Of a stretch of DNA of 64,000 nt, positions 54,246 to 63,697 are shown piece by piece. Position 1 is the stretch's first letter. Every line of letters begins with the position of its first letter. The DNA is from Microbulbifer sp. MKSA007 (lineage in GTDB: Bacteria > Pseudomonadota > Gammaproteobacteria > Pseudomonadales > Cellvibrionaceae). Location of the stretch: NCBI GenBank assembly GCA_032615215.1, contig CP128433.1:2315501-2379500 (forward strand). Direction: 5' to 3'. A model generated the notes under the pieces. It was not told where the DNA came from, searched no databases, and saw only the letters and a program-made list of their open reading frames with translations. The position numbers and the translations under genes are program-made.

Positions 54246-55113
54246 ATGTTTGATCAAATGGTTTTTGGTGGCGGTGGAAGCCGTTGCACTTGGCAGCTTG
54301 GTTTTTTGTTATCCCTAAGTCGCGAATTACCGATCCGGCCGAAAGTTGTTTGTGCTGCATCCGGAGGCAGCATGGTAGCGGCACTCATGCTTACGGATCG
54401 CTGCCGTGAGGGTGTTAATTACTTTCACTCTGTTTGCAAAAAAAATGAAAGGAATTTCTACTGGAATAATTCATTCCGCAAAGAACCAATTTTTCCGCAC
54501 TTTGAGATCTATCGCAAAGGGGTACATGAATTTTTTCACGATAGTCTTGAGCCTCTGCGTCAATCTGCCGACCTCAGAATTGCAGTGACTTATCCCCCGG
54601 AATGGTTGCCTGTGCCTCTCGCTCTAACGCTGGGGCTGGCAATTTTCTACTCTAACAAACACATCTTTCACGACTTGCATCCAAATACAGCGTTACATCT
54701 TGGGTTCCGCCAAATGTTTCACCCCGTGAGTAAATGCAAAGATGGGACAGATCTTGAGCAGCTTATTTTGAGTTCCTGCTGTGCCCCCCATATCCCCAAG
54801 GTTGTCGCTTGATGGTGCAGAGGTGCTGGATGGAGCTCTGGTAGGTAATGCTCCGGTCGCTGGCTTGGATGCTAGCAAAGGGCGGGTTCTGATTTTGGAT
54901 ACAGGGAGCTTTCCACACCTACCGAACAGTTTCAGTGTGCAAAGGGGGGATCAGGTGTGGACTTATGTTCAGCCTTCCAGTCCGTTGCCCATCGGGATGT
55001 GGAATTTTGCTGACCCCAGTGCGATGAGGCACACCTTGAAAATTGGGGTTGCAGACGGTTATGCCTTTCTTGATGCGCTTGTGTCCGGTAAGGAACGCCT
55101 GGTGGAAATTTGA
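54246..55113 (+). pseudogene. Patatin-like protein, copy 2, frameshifted
   Basis: The second copy is intact from MFDQMVFGGGGSRCTWQ to SSCCAP. It then shifts frame at a run of six C (54784-54789) and stops at 54810-54812. The remainder continues in another frame (PPISPRLSLDGAEVLDG to the stop at 55113). Removing one C restores the paralogue reading. The nucleophile elbow is AASGGS and the acid motif VLDGALV. Either a pseudogene, a phase-variable gene or a sequencing error in the C run. Confidence 0.8.
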
Positions 55114-55352
55114 GTATTCAGTGAGTTCAGGATCAAGACGATCAGTTGCACAATGCTTGTGATTCGATTAGCTTATGCAATTAGTTGCATATTGTTGTCG
55201 TCATCAATATGTCATCATGAAGGCTGAAACTAATTGGTCAAAAGTGTCGGCGGTAACGCAAAGAGCGGCCTGAAACTGCACTTGAGAGGATGTAAAACAC
55301 AGAATGGACTCAGGAAGTTCCAGCCGGAAGGCTGCTGCAGGGAAGCGCGATC

Positions 55353-56228
55353 ATGTTTGACCAAGTTGTTTTTGCCGGTGGTGGTGGGCGGTGTACCTGG
55401 CAGATTGGCTTTTGGGAGTCCATAGCCAACGAAATTAGTCTTTCTCCGAAGGTGGTTACTGCGGTTTCGGCAGGGGGCCTAATGTCGAGCCTGGTGCTGA
55501 TGGGTAAGACGGAGGAGGCTCGAGAGCATTTCTGGACTGCGTTCGAGACTAATGAAAAAAATGCTTATTGGGGAAACCTTTTTGGTAAAGAACCTGTGTT
55601 CCCCCAATATGGAATCTACCGCAATGCGATGTTAGAGCTGTTTCGCGATGGACTGGAGACCCTTCAGCAGGGCGCAGAGTTGCGAATTGCGGTTGTTCAC
55701 CCACCAAAAGGCCTATCTGGAGGTTTGGCTTTTGGAGTGGGGGCCATGGCCTACTATGCCGATAAGCATTTTTTACGCAGCCTTCACCCCAAGATCGCCC
55801 AGCGCTTAGGTTTTAAGCAGCAATTTTATCGAGCCCGGGATTGTTCCAGTATTGAGGAGTTGGTGGACCTGATTTTGTGCTCCTCCTGTACGCCGCCATT
55901 CACCCCAAGACTTAAGTTGCGGGGGCGAACAGCACTCGATGGTGGGGTGGTAGATAACATCCCGGTGGCAGGGCTGGATAATGGAAAGGGAAGGGTGCTG
56001 GTGTTGTTGACCCGTCGTTACGATCAGTTCCCGGACATATTTACACAGCGCAAAGGCGATCAGGATTGGACTTATGTCCAGCCCTCGAAACCGCCATTCA
56101 TCAGTGTTTGGGATTACACAAATCCTGAGCTAGCCCAAAAAACTTACGAGTTGGGGTGTGCTGATGGGAGAGAATTTTTACAAAAACAAGTGAGTGAAGA
56201 GGAAGTCTCCAATGAACAATTCCAATAA
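55353..56228 (+). CDS. Patatin-like phospholipase family protein, copy 3
   Basis: A 291-residue paralogue of the gene at 53057. It begins MFDQVVFAGGGGRCTWQ and has the AVSAGG nucleophile elbow and ALDGGVVDN. The pattern SSCTPPFTPRLKL and DWTYVQPSK matches copies 1 and 2. AGGGAAGC precedes the ATG. Its end overlaps the SnoaL-like gene by 17 bases. Three homologous patatins in tandem with the same active-site substitutions point to repeated duplication. Confidence 0.85.
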   Translation: MFDQVVFAGGGGRCTWQIGFWESIANEISLSPKVVTAVSAGGLMSSLVLMGKTEEAREHFWTAFETNEKNAYWGNLFGKEPVFPQYGIYRNAMLELFRDGLETLQQGAELRIAVVHPPKGLSGGLAFGVGAMAYYADKHFLRSLHPKIAQRLGFKQQFYRARDCSSIEELVDLILCSSCTPPFTPRLKLRGRTALDGGVVDNIPVAGLDNGKGRVLVLLTRRYDQFPDIFTQRKGDQDWTYVQPSKPPFISVWDYTNPELAQKTYELGCADGREFLQKQVSEEEVSNEQFQ

Positions 56229-56646
56229 TAAAATAGCGGAATCTATTGCCCTATGGCACGAAATGGTCGCTGCGCGAGATCTGAGTCGCTTACCAGCGAT
56301 CGTTGCAGAAGATGCTGTTTTTCGTTCACCGGCATTTTTTAAGCCCTACCACAGTTCCGCTGCTGTGTGCCTGATTCTCAATACGGTGATGCAGGTTTTT
56401 GAGAGTTTTGAATACGACCGTGAATTTACTACCGAATCGGGACACGATCTGGCTCTTGAATTCGCAGCCTCCATCGGTGATAAGAGCCTGAAGGGATTGG
56501 ATATTATCCGCTTTAATGATGAAGGTAAGATTATTGAGTTTGAGGTGATGATACGCCCGCTCAACGCCCTGCAAAAATTGGCAGAGGAAATGTCCGGGCG
56601 GCTTTCCCAGTATGTGACTCAATATAAGGAAACTCATCAGGCCTAA
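56212..56646 (+). CDS. SnoaL-like (NTF2-fold) protein
   Basis: A 144-residue NTF2-like domain protein. It has the family layout: LWHEMVAARDLSRLPAIVAE, an EDAVFRSPAFF start of the pocket, and GLDIIRFNDEGKIIEFEVM in the beta-sheet. Reaction unknown; members bind small hydrophobic ligands or act as isomerases. ATG 56212 follows GAGGAAG; it overlaps the third patatin gene, so the two are translated together. Confidence 0.75.
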   Translation: MNNSNNKIAESIALWHEMVAARDLSRLPAIVAEDAVFRSPAFFKPYHSSAAVCLILNTVMQVFESFEYDREFTTESGHDLALEFAASIGDKSLKGLDIIRFNDEGKIIEFEVMIRPLNALQKLAEEMSGRLSQYVTQYKETHQA

Positions 56647-56783
56647 CTTCTAGAAAACTATAGAAGTGTACATTTACAAGTCTTCCACTTGGTTGACTTT
56701 AAATTAGGCGTTATGGTTAAGACTTACCCACGTTTAGTAGACACCCTGTATAGTTAGGTTTAGGCCTAACACGGAGGTGTATC

Positions 56784-57091
56784 ATGGGTAAGAAAAAACT
56801 CAGGCGTATACGGAGGAGTTCCGTAGAGAAGCAGTTAAGAGAGCGGAAAAGCCTGGAGTAACAACGGCTTCTGTGGCAAGAGAACTAGGCGTCAGCGCAC
56901 AGCAGATCTACAACTGGCGTCGTCAATTTAATCGACTGTCTGATAAGCAGTTCAATAGTTTAGACGGTGTCGACTATTCCAAACAGGAAAGCGCTGAAGT
57001 TCGCAAGCTCAAGAAGGAGCTGCATGAAGCTCGTCAGGAGGTTGAGTTTCTAAAAAAGGCAGCTGCGTACTTTGCGAACCACCAAGAGTAA
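56784..57091 (+). pseudogene. IS3-family OrfA with one-base frameshift
   Basis: ATG 56784 leads into a run of six A (56793-56798), after which the frame fails. Adding one A would give MGKKKTQAYTEEFRREAVKR, the expected OrfA opening. The body (VARELGVSAQQIYNWRR, then a coiled coil) is intact, and GTG/ATG 56873 is only a fragment start. At the end, A AAA AAG (57052-57058) is the slippery site for the OrfAB fusion. Either inactivated or a homopolymer error. Confidence 0.75.
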
Positions 57092-57135
57092 AGTACGCGC
57101 TGATACAAGAGCATGTAGGGTCATTCCCGGTTAGC

Positions 57136-57945
57136 TTGATGTGTCGGTGTTTAGAAGTCTCAAGATCGGGTTATTATCGATGGCGGGGGCGGTTGCCATC
57201 TGCTCGCACGATTAGAAAGATACGAACAATCGAGAAAATCCGAGAGACGTTTTCTGAGTTTAAAGGTCGTTATGGAGCGCCTAGAATCGCTTGCGAGCTT
57301 CAAGAATTAGGCGAGTCATGCTCGTGGAACTACGTCGCTAAGCTTATGCAACAGGAGCATATTAAAGCGAGAAACGGCAAAGGCTTTCGATATAGTCAGC
57401 CCGTAGAGAGGAATATCAATGTCGCCGCCAACCTACTTAAGCGTTGCTTCGATGTGGATCGACCAAATTGCCGCTGGACCAGTGACATTACGTATATCTG
57501 GGTTCTGGAGCGGTGGTTGTACCTCGCGGTAGTTATGGATCTGTACTCTCGACGTATTGTAGGTTGGGCATTTGACTCCCAGATGACCGATGAGTTGACA
57601 CATCGAGCGTTGAAAATGGCCCTAGAGCGACGACAAATAAAGCCTGGACTAATAGTTCACTCTGACAGGGGTGTGCAATATCGATCGCAGAAATACCAGG
57701 ATCTCTTGTCCGAAAGTAAGTGCAAGCCGAGTATGAGTCGCCAGGCTAACTGTTGGGATAATGCGGCAATGGAATCATTCTTTAGCAGGCTAAAAGTCGA
57801 GATGGTCTATGCCAGAGCATTCGAAAGCGAAGAGCAAGCAAAAGCTGCGGTGTTTGAATACATTGAGATTTTCTACAATAGGGTTCGTAGGCACTCTGCA
57901 TTGGGCTATGTAAGTCCAGCAGAGTATGAGCGAAAATACGCATAG
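57136..57945 (+). CDS. IS3-family OrfB (DDE integrase domain)
   Basis: A 269-residue DDE transposase frame: TSDITYIW, LIVHSDRGVQYRS and WDNAAMESFFSRLKVE carry the three catalytic acidic residues. The frame is open upstream to the slippery A AAA AAG at 57052, so the normal product is the OrfAB fusion. The orfA fault upstream would prevent that here. Confidence 0.9.
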   Translation: MMCRCLEVSRSGYYRWRGRLPSARTIRKIRTIEKIRETFSEFKGRYGAPRIACELQELGESCSWNYVAKLMQQEHIKARNGKGFRYSQPVERNINVAANLLKRCFDVDRPNCRWTSDITYIWVLERWLYLAVVMDLYSRRIVGWAFDSQMTDELTHRALKMALERRQIKPGLIVHSDRGVQYRSQKYQDLLSESKCKPSMSRQANCWDNAAMESFFSRLKVEMVYARAFESEEQAKAAVFEYIEIFYNRVRRHSALGYVSPAEYERKYA

Positions 57946-58045
57946 TTAGAGTGTCTACTTTTTGTGGGCAAGACCAGGTTATACAGCCGTTCAGCTTATG
58001 AGGGGCTGTATAACGGGTTAGTATTTATCTATTTGCGCAAATAAA

Positions 58046-58373
58046 CTAGTTTGTAGGCTTTTGCCCAAAGCTTGATATTTCACAGCTTGCAGAGTCTGAC
58101 TCTACATAACGGACAAACATCTTTGAATTTGAAGCTTTAGCTGCCAAGACGGTTGACCAAAATCGATTTTTACTTTCGGTTGTTGCGGAGTCCATATGGA
58201 AGGATGTGCAAACGTTATTGGTATCACCTGCGACATTGAAGACTTTTATAATCCCATTATCTGTGTAATTTTCAAGTTTCCAGTCTAACGGTATTGTATC
58301 TATCTCCCCTGCAAATGCGGCAGGTGAAAAAAATAACTGTAACCACTATGGTGTTAAAGATGTTTTTGTGCAT
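58046..58373 (-). pseudogene. Small secreted protein, frameshifted, paralogue of the next gene
   Basis: Minus-strand ATG 58373 leads into a signal-like start (MHKNIFNTIVVTVI). The frame is lost at seven T (58327-58333 on the plus strand, A7) and resumes as SPAAFAGEIDTIPLDWKL to the stop at 58046. Removing one base restores a complete secreted protein of about 108 residues. The part RFWSTVLAAKASNSKMFVRY aligns with CNAWLSIILSAKLSQTTIRV in the neighbour, so they are related. Function unknown. Confidence 0.6.
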
Positions 58374-58510
58374 TAGAACTTCCTTGAATTATTGGGTACT
58401 TTATTGATCAATTTAGGTATGGTATTGGGGGGTGGTAAACTTGGAAGCGATCTGGCCGGGATCCCTTTAATTAATCAGTCACAGCCAGATATAAGTGATT
58501 TTTAATTGAG

Positions 58511-58873
58511 CTAGCGTATGTCAATCATATGAGGCTTAGTCGCACTTTCCCAAGTTGGAATCGTACTGCAGGCGACACCATCTGGGTATTGGACTCTAAT
58601 AGTGGTCTGAGAAAGTTTGGCTGACAGTATAATACTTAACCATGCATTACATGTACTACTGCTAACACCACTTTCTTCTCCTTCTGCGGGTCCTTCTACG
58701 GAGCATATTTTTCGCCCTTTATCATCCCCCCAAATTTCTTCGGAAGTAACCTGTAAGGTCCCTTCTGAGTTTACTTGAAAATTTGTAATAACACCGTCAC
58801 AGTTAACATAAGCATTCGCATTTCCTGCTAATAAAAGGCCTGTTATTAATATACTCGGTATACTTTTATTCAC
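58511..58873 (-). CDS. Small secreted protein, unknown family
   Basis: A 120-residue protein with the signal peptide MNKSIPSILITGLLLAGNANA. The mature part has Cys in YVNCDGVI, KICSVEG, STCNAW and VACSTI, which would allow two disulfides. No family is recognised, but the gene upstream of its 3' end is a diverged relative. GGAGAGA precedes the ATG. Confidence 0.7.
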   Translation of the reverse strand: MNKSIPSILITGLLLAGNANAYVNCDGVITNFQVNSEGTLQVTSEEIWGDDKGRKICSVEGPAEGEESGVSSSTCNAWLSIILSAKLSQTTIRVQYPDGVACSTIPTWESATKPHMIDIR

Positions 58874-59145
58874 GGATTATCTCTCCTTTTTGTTTCTATG
58901 ATTTACGGCGAACATTACATAAATGATTTGGTGAGTTCAAGTAGAGGGTAGATTTCTATTGGGCGTGCAACTTAAAAAGTTGTGGTGCTGTGGCTCTACT
59001 CACCCACTTTGGGTTAAAATGCCAGTGCTTTGTTGTTTCTTGATGTTATGTTTCTATAGTCGAACGGCCGTCAAATAAATAGAGCTATCTTTGACTGATA
59101 GCCCCATAAAGCGTTTGTTTTGAGTTTCATATTTACTTGGAAGGA

Positions 59146-60140
59146 TTAATCATTATTAGATTCAAAGTGTTCAAATGCATCGATTCCATCCATATAGGCC
59201 CCATCAAATCCTGCATCAACGATCATATAAATATAAGAATTATCGTTGCCGAAGATAATTTTCTGCCAGCCCTCCTGCCAGTACTTCACATAGTAATTGC
59301 CTGACTCACCGGGTACTCCCCCAGTAGCCATTCGGGAGGGGTGTTGTACCAATAGGATTTCCAGTAATAACGATCGTCTTGTGCCTCGCCGACATTGACA
59401 TAGGCCAGCACTAGGCGGCGCCCACCATTTTCTTTTACCCTGAGCTGCTCAATTTGTTCTTCTGTGTAAGGTTCACCGTCAAAGAAAAAGTCGATTATCA
59501 ATATGTCGTAATCGGTTTCACTCAGTTTATCGATGAAATCTTGAGGCGTAGAGTAGTTGCTGGTATTGGTAATATTGACAAAGTTTTTGGCTTCCTCAAG
59601 GTCATCAATGTCCAGAGAGTTAACATTGAAGGGCTCATCGGGATACCGAGGTATATCGTTCAGGAGTTCGTTATCTGCGGCAAAAGAAATATACCCAGCC
59701 TCTTCGTTATTCTCATATGACTCATCAATATCCCGCTCAATATTGGTGAAGTCCGTGATTAGGATTGTATCCCCTTCATCTTTCGCCAAATCCAGATAAG
59801 TTTGCAGGCGCTCGGTTTCAGACTCGCTGGTGGGCTCGTTGATATCACCATTTGCGCCAAAGAAGAGGGCCTCTTGTGCAATGCCGTCTGTGGCATCCAG
59901 GTAGGCTTCATCGACGGGGCCAGTGGTGGTAGTTGTCGTAGTAATCAACTCAACCCCATTCTGGGGTACGATGAGAAAGTGACGGTTGATGCCCTTGGCG
60001 TAGGCGCTGATATCCTCTACCAGGTAACGCATTTCCTTATCGTACTTGATAGTTGACTGATTCAAATCATCGGGAAGGTCATCGAGGCTACAGCCAAATA
60101 TCAGTAATGGGCTGAGAGCTGCTAAGAGTATTCGGCGCAA
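59146..60140 (-). pseudogene. GH114-type (TM1410-like) lipoprotein, frameshifted near the C-terminus
   Basis: The minus-strand gene begins MRRILLAALSPLLIFGC, a lipoprotein signal with lipid-Cys17. The body (ERLQTYLDLAKDEGD, RRLVLAYVNVGEAQDDRYYW) matches the endo-alpha-1,4-polygalactosaminidase/TM1410 fold. The frame then slips at a G run (five C at 59318-59322 on the plus strand). The true C-terminus (VKYWQEGWQKIIFG, DAGFDGAYMDGID) lies in a second frame that ends at 59146. One added G restores both. Broken or a sequencing error. Near residue 66 there is a poly-Thr tract. Confidence 0.75.
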
Positions 60141-60342
60141 AATACATCTCCATTGCTACGAGTTAGAGTTTGTTCTGGTTTTGGGGCGTCGCTGCGGGCC
60201 AAAATAAATCAGACTATCTCTATTGGCGCGAGTTCCTATCCCTTGCGGCAGCTTATGCTATCCGGTTGTTGCTGAATGTTAACTTAACCGCCGCCCAGAA
60301 AGTAATTTTGCTGCCTCAGGGGCAGTGAATCTAAAAAAAGAA

Positions 60343-62907
60343 CTACCGTCCCATGTCCATTCTCTTCTTCGTTTTAGTAGTAGCCTCAGCCGTCAGGGGA
60401 TCATCGGGCCAGTAGTGCTTCTGGTATTTGATACGCAACTCCTTCTTTACCTCTTGGTAAGTATTGGCCCAGAAATTCACCAGGTCACGGGTAATTTGAA
60501 CGGGGCGCCGTGCCGGAGAGAGCAAATGAATCATCAATGGATAGCGGTTTTTTAGAATTGTTGGAGTTTGTGCTAATCCAAATAGCTCCTGCAGGCGCAC
60601 AGCCAAAACAGGTGGAGTTTCTCCGTAGTCGATTCTTATCCGGGAGCCACTGGGAACCAGGTAGTGACTGGGGGCCAAGTCATCGAGTTTTTGTTGCAAG
60701 TCCCACTCAAGCTGTCCGCGCAAGATGCTTTGCAAGTCAAGCTGCCCTAGCTGCTCAAGTTTGCTGAACCCCTGCAAATGAGGCAGCAGCCAATCCTCCA
60801 TGGTCTCCAATAGAGCCTCATCACTCCAGTTTGGTACTCGAATGTCGCCGAGCAAATCCCCGCACTCTTCATTTTGGCGTAAAAATTCCACTCGAAAACG
60901 TAACTGGTTAGCTTCTGTGTTCCAGGGGAGGGAGGAGAGGCCTTTCTTTCGTACGGCTTCTAATAATGCGTGACTGAGGGTCTCCGGTGGAATATCTGCT
61001 GCAGGCCGCTGGTGTAAAACCAGCGCCCCCAATTGCGTTTGCTGTAGGGCGACAGCGCGGCCGGTAGTCTCGTCCCAGCGAACTGAAATCTCTTCTTTGA
61101 TCTGGGCGGCGAAATGCGACTTCAAAGCGGGCAGGGAAATCTCTGCTGCCAGCTGGATACTTGCATCTCGGCCCTGGCCATCCAGTTCGGCAATGACCAA
61201 GTATTCGCTTAAAGCTAGGGCGTCATCATGGGAGAAATGTGCGCCTCGGCCACTGGAGAGTAGAAACCGGCGGCCGGTATCACTGCGCGATTTCGCAATA
61301 CGGTCTGGGTAGGCGAGTCCAAGCAGGGCACCAGTTTCATCGGAGTGATCGATAGTCTGTGGTGCAGGACTTGAACTTGACTCAAATTTCTTTAATTGAG
61401 AGAGCCAGGTTTTAGACTGCTGGCGTATTCTGTGAGCAGTACCGCGATCTACCCGCCGATCGTTGCCTTGGGACTGCAGAGCCTGGATCCGTTTGCTAAT
61501 GTCCCGATCCCATCGTGCTTCGCCACGGAAAATATCCCGTTCAGATAGTAGCGCTGCCAGCAGGCAGGCCTGTTCCTGCAATCCCCAGCCGACACTGGCA
61601 ACTAACATATGTGCGAGGCGAGGGTGGGCGCCAAAGGCGAGCATGGTATTCCCGTGAGGGGTAATACGCAGTTTGTCATCCAGTGCCCCCAGTTGCTGCA
61701 AGAGCTGCTGGGCCTGGGCCATAGGTCCTGGGGGTGGTGTGTCGAGCCAGTTGAGTTCGCTGACATCGGTAACCCCCCATTTGGCTAATTCAAGTGCCAG
61801 GGGAGCCAGGTCACTGCGGGTGATTTCCGCTGTATTTTTGGCGCTCAATGACCGCTGCCGGCCCTCACTCCAGAGTCGCAGACAGTAGCCGGCGCTGAGA
61901 CGCCCGGCGCGCCCTGTGCGCTGAGTAGCTGAGGCCTGGGAAATTGCGCTTGTCACCAAACGATTCATGCCACAGTTGGGATTAAAGCGCGATTCACGCA
62001 TTAATCCTGAGTCGATAACTATTCGGGTGCCTTCAATCGTCAGGCTGGTCTCGGCCACATTTGTAGCCAGTACGATTTTTCTCGTGCCTGGTGCCGTTGG
62101 TGCTATCGCCTGATCCTGCTGCTCACGGCTCAGATCCCCAAAAAGCGGTGCAATAATAATGCGGCCCTTTTCGGTTTCCTCAGATAGTCGCTCCTCCAAT
62201 AAGCTCTCAACCTGTTTGATTTCGGCGACACCAGGAAGGAAGGCGAGAACACTACCTTCTTGTTTACCTAAGGATGCGACAACTTTACTTGCCATCAAAG
62301 CCGGGATTTGTCGTTTGTCCTCGGGCTCTTCTCGTTGGTTCAAGTATTCAATATCGACGGGATAGCTGCGTCCTTCACTGGATATGATGGGTGCGTTATT
62401 TAGTAGTGAGGAGATGCCGCTGGTATCCAGGGTGGCAGACATCACCAGAATCTTGAGATCCTCGCGAAGATACTCCTGGGATTGGAGACATAAGGCGAGG
62501 GAGAGGTCGGCTTGCAGACTGCGCTCATGAAATTCATCGAATATGACCAGAGCGCTGGATGCCAATTCAGGGTCAGCCTGTAAGAGGCGCGTGAGAATTC
62601 CCTCGGTTACAACCAGGATGCGAGTCTTCTTGCTTGACTTCCGCTCGCCCCGGACCTGAAATCCAACGGTATCACCAACTTTCTCACCCAGCTGGTTAGC
62701 CATGCGCGCCGCTGCCGTTCTAGCGGCCAAACGTCGCGGCTCCAGCATAATAATATTCTTTCCGCTCAACCAAGGCTCATCTATTAATGCCAGTGGTACG
62801 GCGGTCGTTTTACCCGCTCCGGGGGGCGCCTGGAGCACGACATTACTATGCCCTCTCAAGGCCTGGAGCAGTTCGGGGAGGATACTTTGAATAGGTAACT
62901 CAGACAT
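60343..62907 (-). CDS. hrpB: ATP-dependent helicase HrpB
   Basis: An 854-residue DEAH-box RNA helicase. Motif I is APPGAGKTTAVP (about residues 27-38), motif II is DEFHERS (124-130) and motif III is SATLD. Motif VI is ATQRTGRAGRL, followed by a C-terminal HrpB domain (QEQACLLAALLSERD) and a SLPWNTEANQLR block. The length matches HrpB. Its cellular role in proteobacteria is not settled. It stands alone on the minus strand. Confidence 0.93.
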   Translation of the reverse strand: MSELPIQSILPELLQALRGHSNVVLQAPPGAGKTTAVPLALIDEPWLSGKNIIMLEPRRLAARTAAARMANQLGEKVGDTVGFQVRGERKSSKKTRILVVTEGILTRLLQADPELASSALVIFDEFHERSLQADLSLALCLQSQEYLREDLKILVMSATLDTSGISSLLNNAPIISSEGRSYPVDIEYLNQREEPEDKRQIPALMASKVVASLGKQEGSVLAFLPGVAEIKQVESLLEERLSEETEKGRIIIAPLFGDLSREQQDQAIAPTAPGTRKIVLATNVAETSLTIEGTRIVIDSGLMRESRFNPNCGMNRLVTSAISQASATQRTGRAGRLSAGYCLRLWSEGRQRSLSAKNTAEITRSDLAPLALELAKWGVTDVSELNWLDTPPPGPMAQAQQLLQQLGALDDKLRITPHGNTMLAFGAHPRLAHMLVASVGWGLQEQACLLAALLSERDIFRGEARWDRDISKRIQALQSQGNDRRVDRGTAHRIRQQSKTWLSQLKKFESSSSPAPQTIDHSDETGALLGLAYPDRIAKSRSDTGRRFLLSSGRGAHFSHDDALALSEYLVIAELDGQGRDASIQLAAEISLPALKSHFAAQIKEEISVRWDETTGRAVALQQTQLGALVLHQRPAADIPPETLSHALLEAVRKKGLSSLPWNTEANQLRFRVEFLRQNEECGDLLGDIRVPNWSDEALLETMEDWLLPHLQGFSKLEQLGQLDLQSILRGQLEWDLQQKLDDLAPSHYLVPSGSRIRIDYGETPPVLAVRLQELFGLAQTPTILKNRYPLMIHLLSPARRPVQITRDLVNFWANTYQEVKKELRIKYQKHYWPDDPLTAEATTKTKKRMDMGR

Positions 62908-63032
62908 GGGCGCGATTATAGTTATTTCGCAACATCGGTGATACCAGCACTGTCCGGTAAGCTGGCTAGCTGCTGGCTGAACTATATTCTCCCGTAACTA
63001 GATGGTTGCTGCCCAAGAGAGAGGAGAGTGCG

Positions 63033-63497
63033 ATGAGTGTGAATGTCCGGCGAGTTGTTACAGGGCACGACCCAGAGGGAAAGCCAGTAGTGCTCATAGA
63101 TGATCAGGGTTTGCATACCAGTAGTTGGCGGCCTCATATGGTTCAGCAGCAGTTATGGACTACCCAGGACTTGCCCGTAGAGCTTTGTGAAGATGGTAGA
63201 GACAACGGCGGGAGAAAATTTGATGGAACTACGATTCCGGGAGGCTCGGTTTTTAAGGTCGTAGAATTTGGGCCGGGAGTTACGCCACGATCTCACCAAA
63301 CTGACAGCATTGATTATGCGGTGGTGATGTCTGGGAATATCGAGATGGAAATGGGAGATGAGGTTGTTGTGAAACTGTCCGCAGGAGATGCACTTGTCCA
63401 GCGGGGGACAGTTCATAATTGGGTCAACCGAGGTGAAGAACCTTGCGTGATAGCTTTTGTGCTAATTAGCTCTACGGGCAATACGGCATTTGGTTAG
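63033..63497 (+). CDS. Cupin-domain protein
   Basis: A 154-residue protein with a single cupin barrel. Motif 1 is FGPGVTPRSHQTDSIDYAVVMSG and motif 2 is GDALVQRGTVHNWVNRGEEP; the usual metal ligands (His, Glu, His) are partly present. Members often oxidise or isomerise small acids. Start ATG 63033 follows GAGGAGAG. Function unknown. Confidence 0.8.
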   Translation: MSVNVRRVVTGHDPEGKPVVLIDDQGLHTSSWRPHMVQQQLWTTQDLPVELCEDGRDNGGRKFDGTTIPGGSVFKVVEFGPGVTPRSHQTDSIDYAVVMSGNIEMEMGDEVVVKLSAGDALVQRGTVHNWVNRGEEPCVIAFVLISSTGNTAFG

Positions 63498-63697
63498 TTG
63501 TCTTTATTAATGGTTACTTGCAAGTACTTTCGACTTCAACCCTATCCAAAACTCAGGACTAATGAAGGTTATTAACTTCTTTTTTACGTTCACTTTTCCG
63601 GGTAGGGGCTGGGGGGCGTTAAAGTGAAAATCAGTTGCGTAGCTAATATTCCAGTCCGGCATTCGATAGATTATGTAGTGGCAGCGGAGCATGATTG

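Larger units (their letters stand above)
56719..57976. mobile_element. IS3-family insertion sequence, damaged orfA
   Basis: About 1258 bp, plus-strand orfA and orfB. Inverted repeats: left AAGACTTACCCACG... and right (complement) TGGTCTTGCCCACA..., sharing CCCAC and AGTAGACAC at similar spacing. A 4-bp GGTT flanks both sides (56715-56718 and 57977-57980), giving the target duplication. It lies downstream of the SnoaL-like gene. The exact outer edges are uncertain by one or two bases. Confidence 0.8.
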
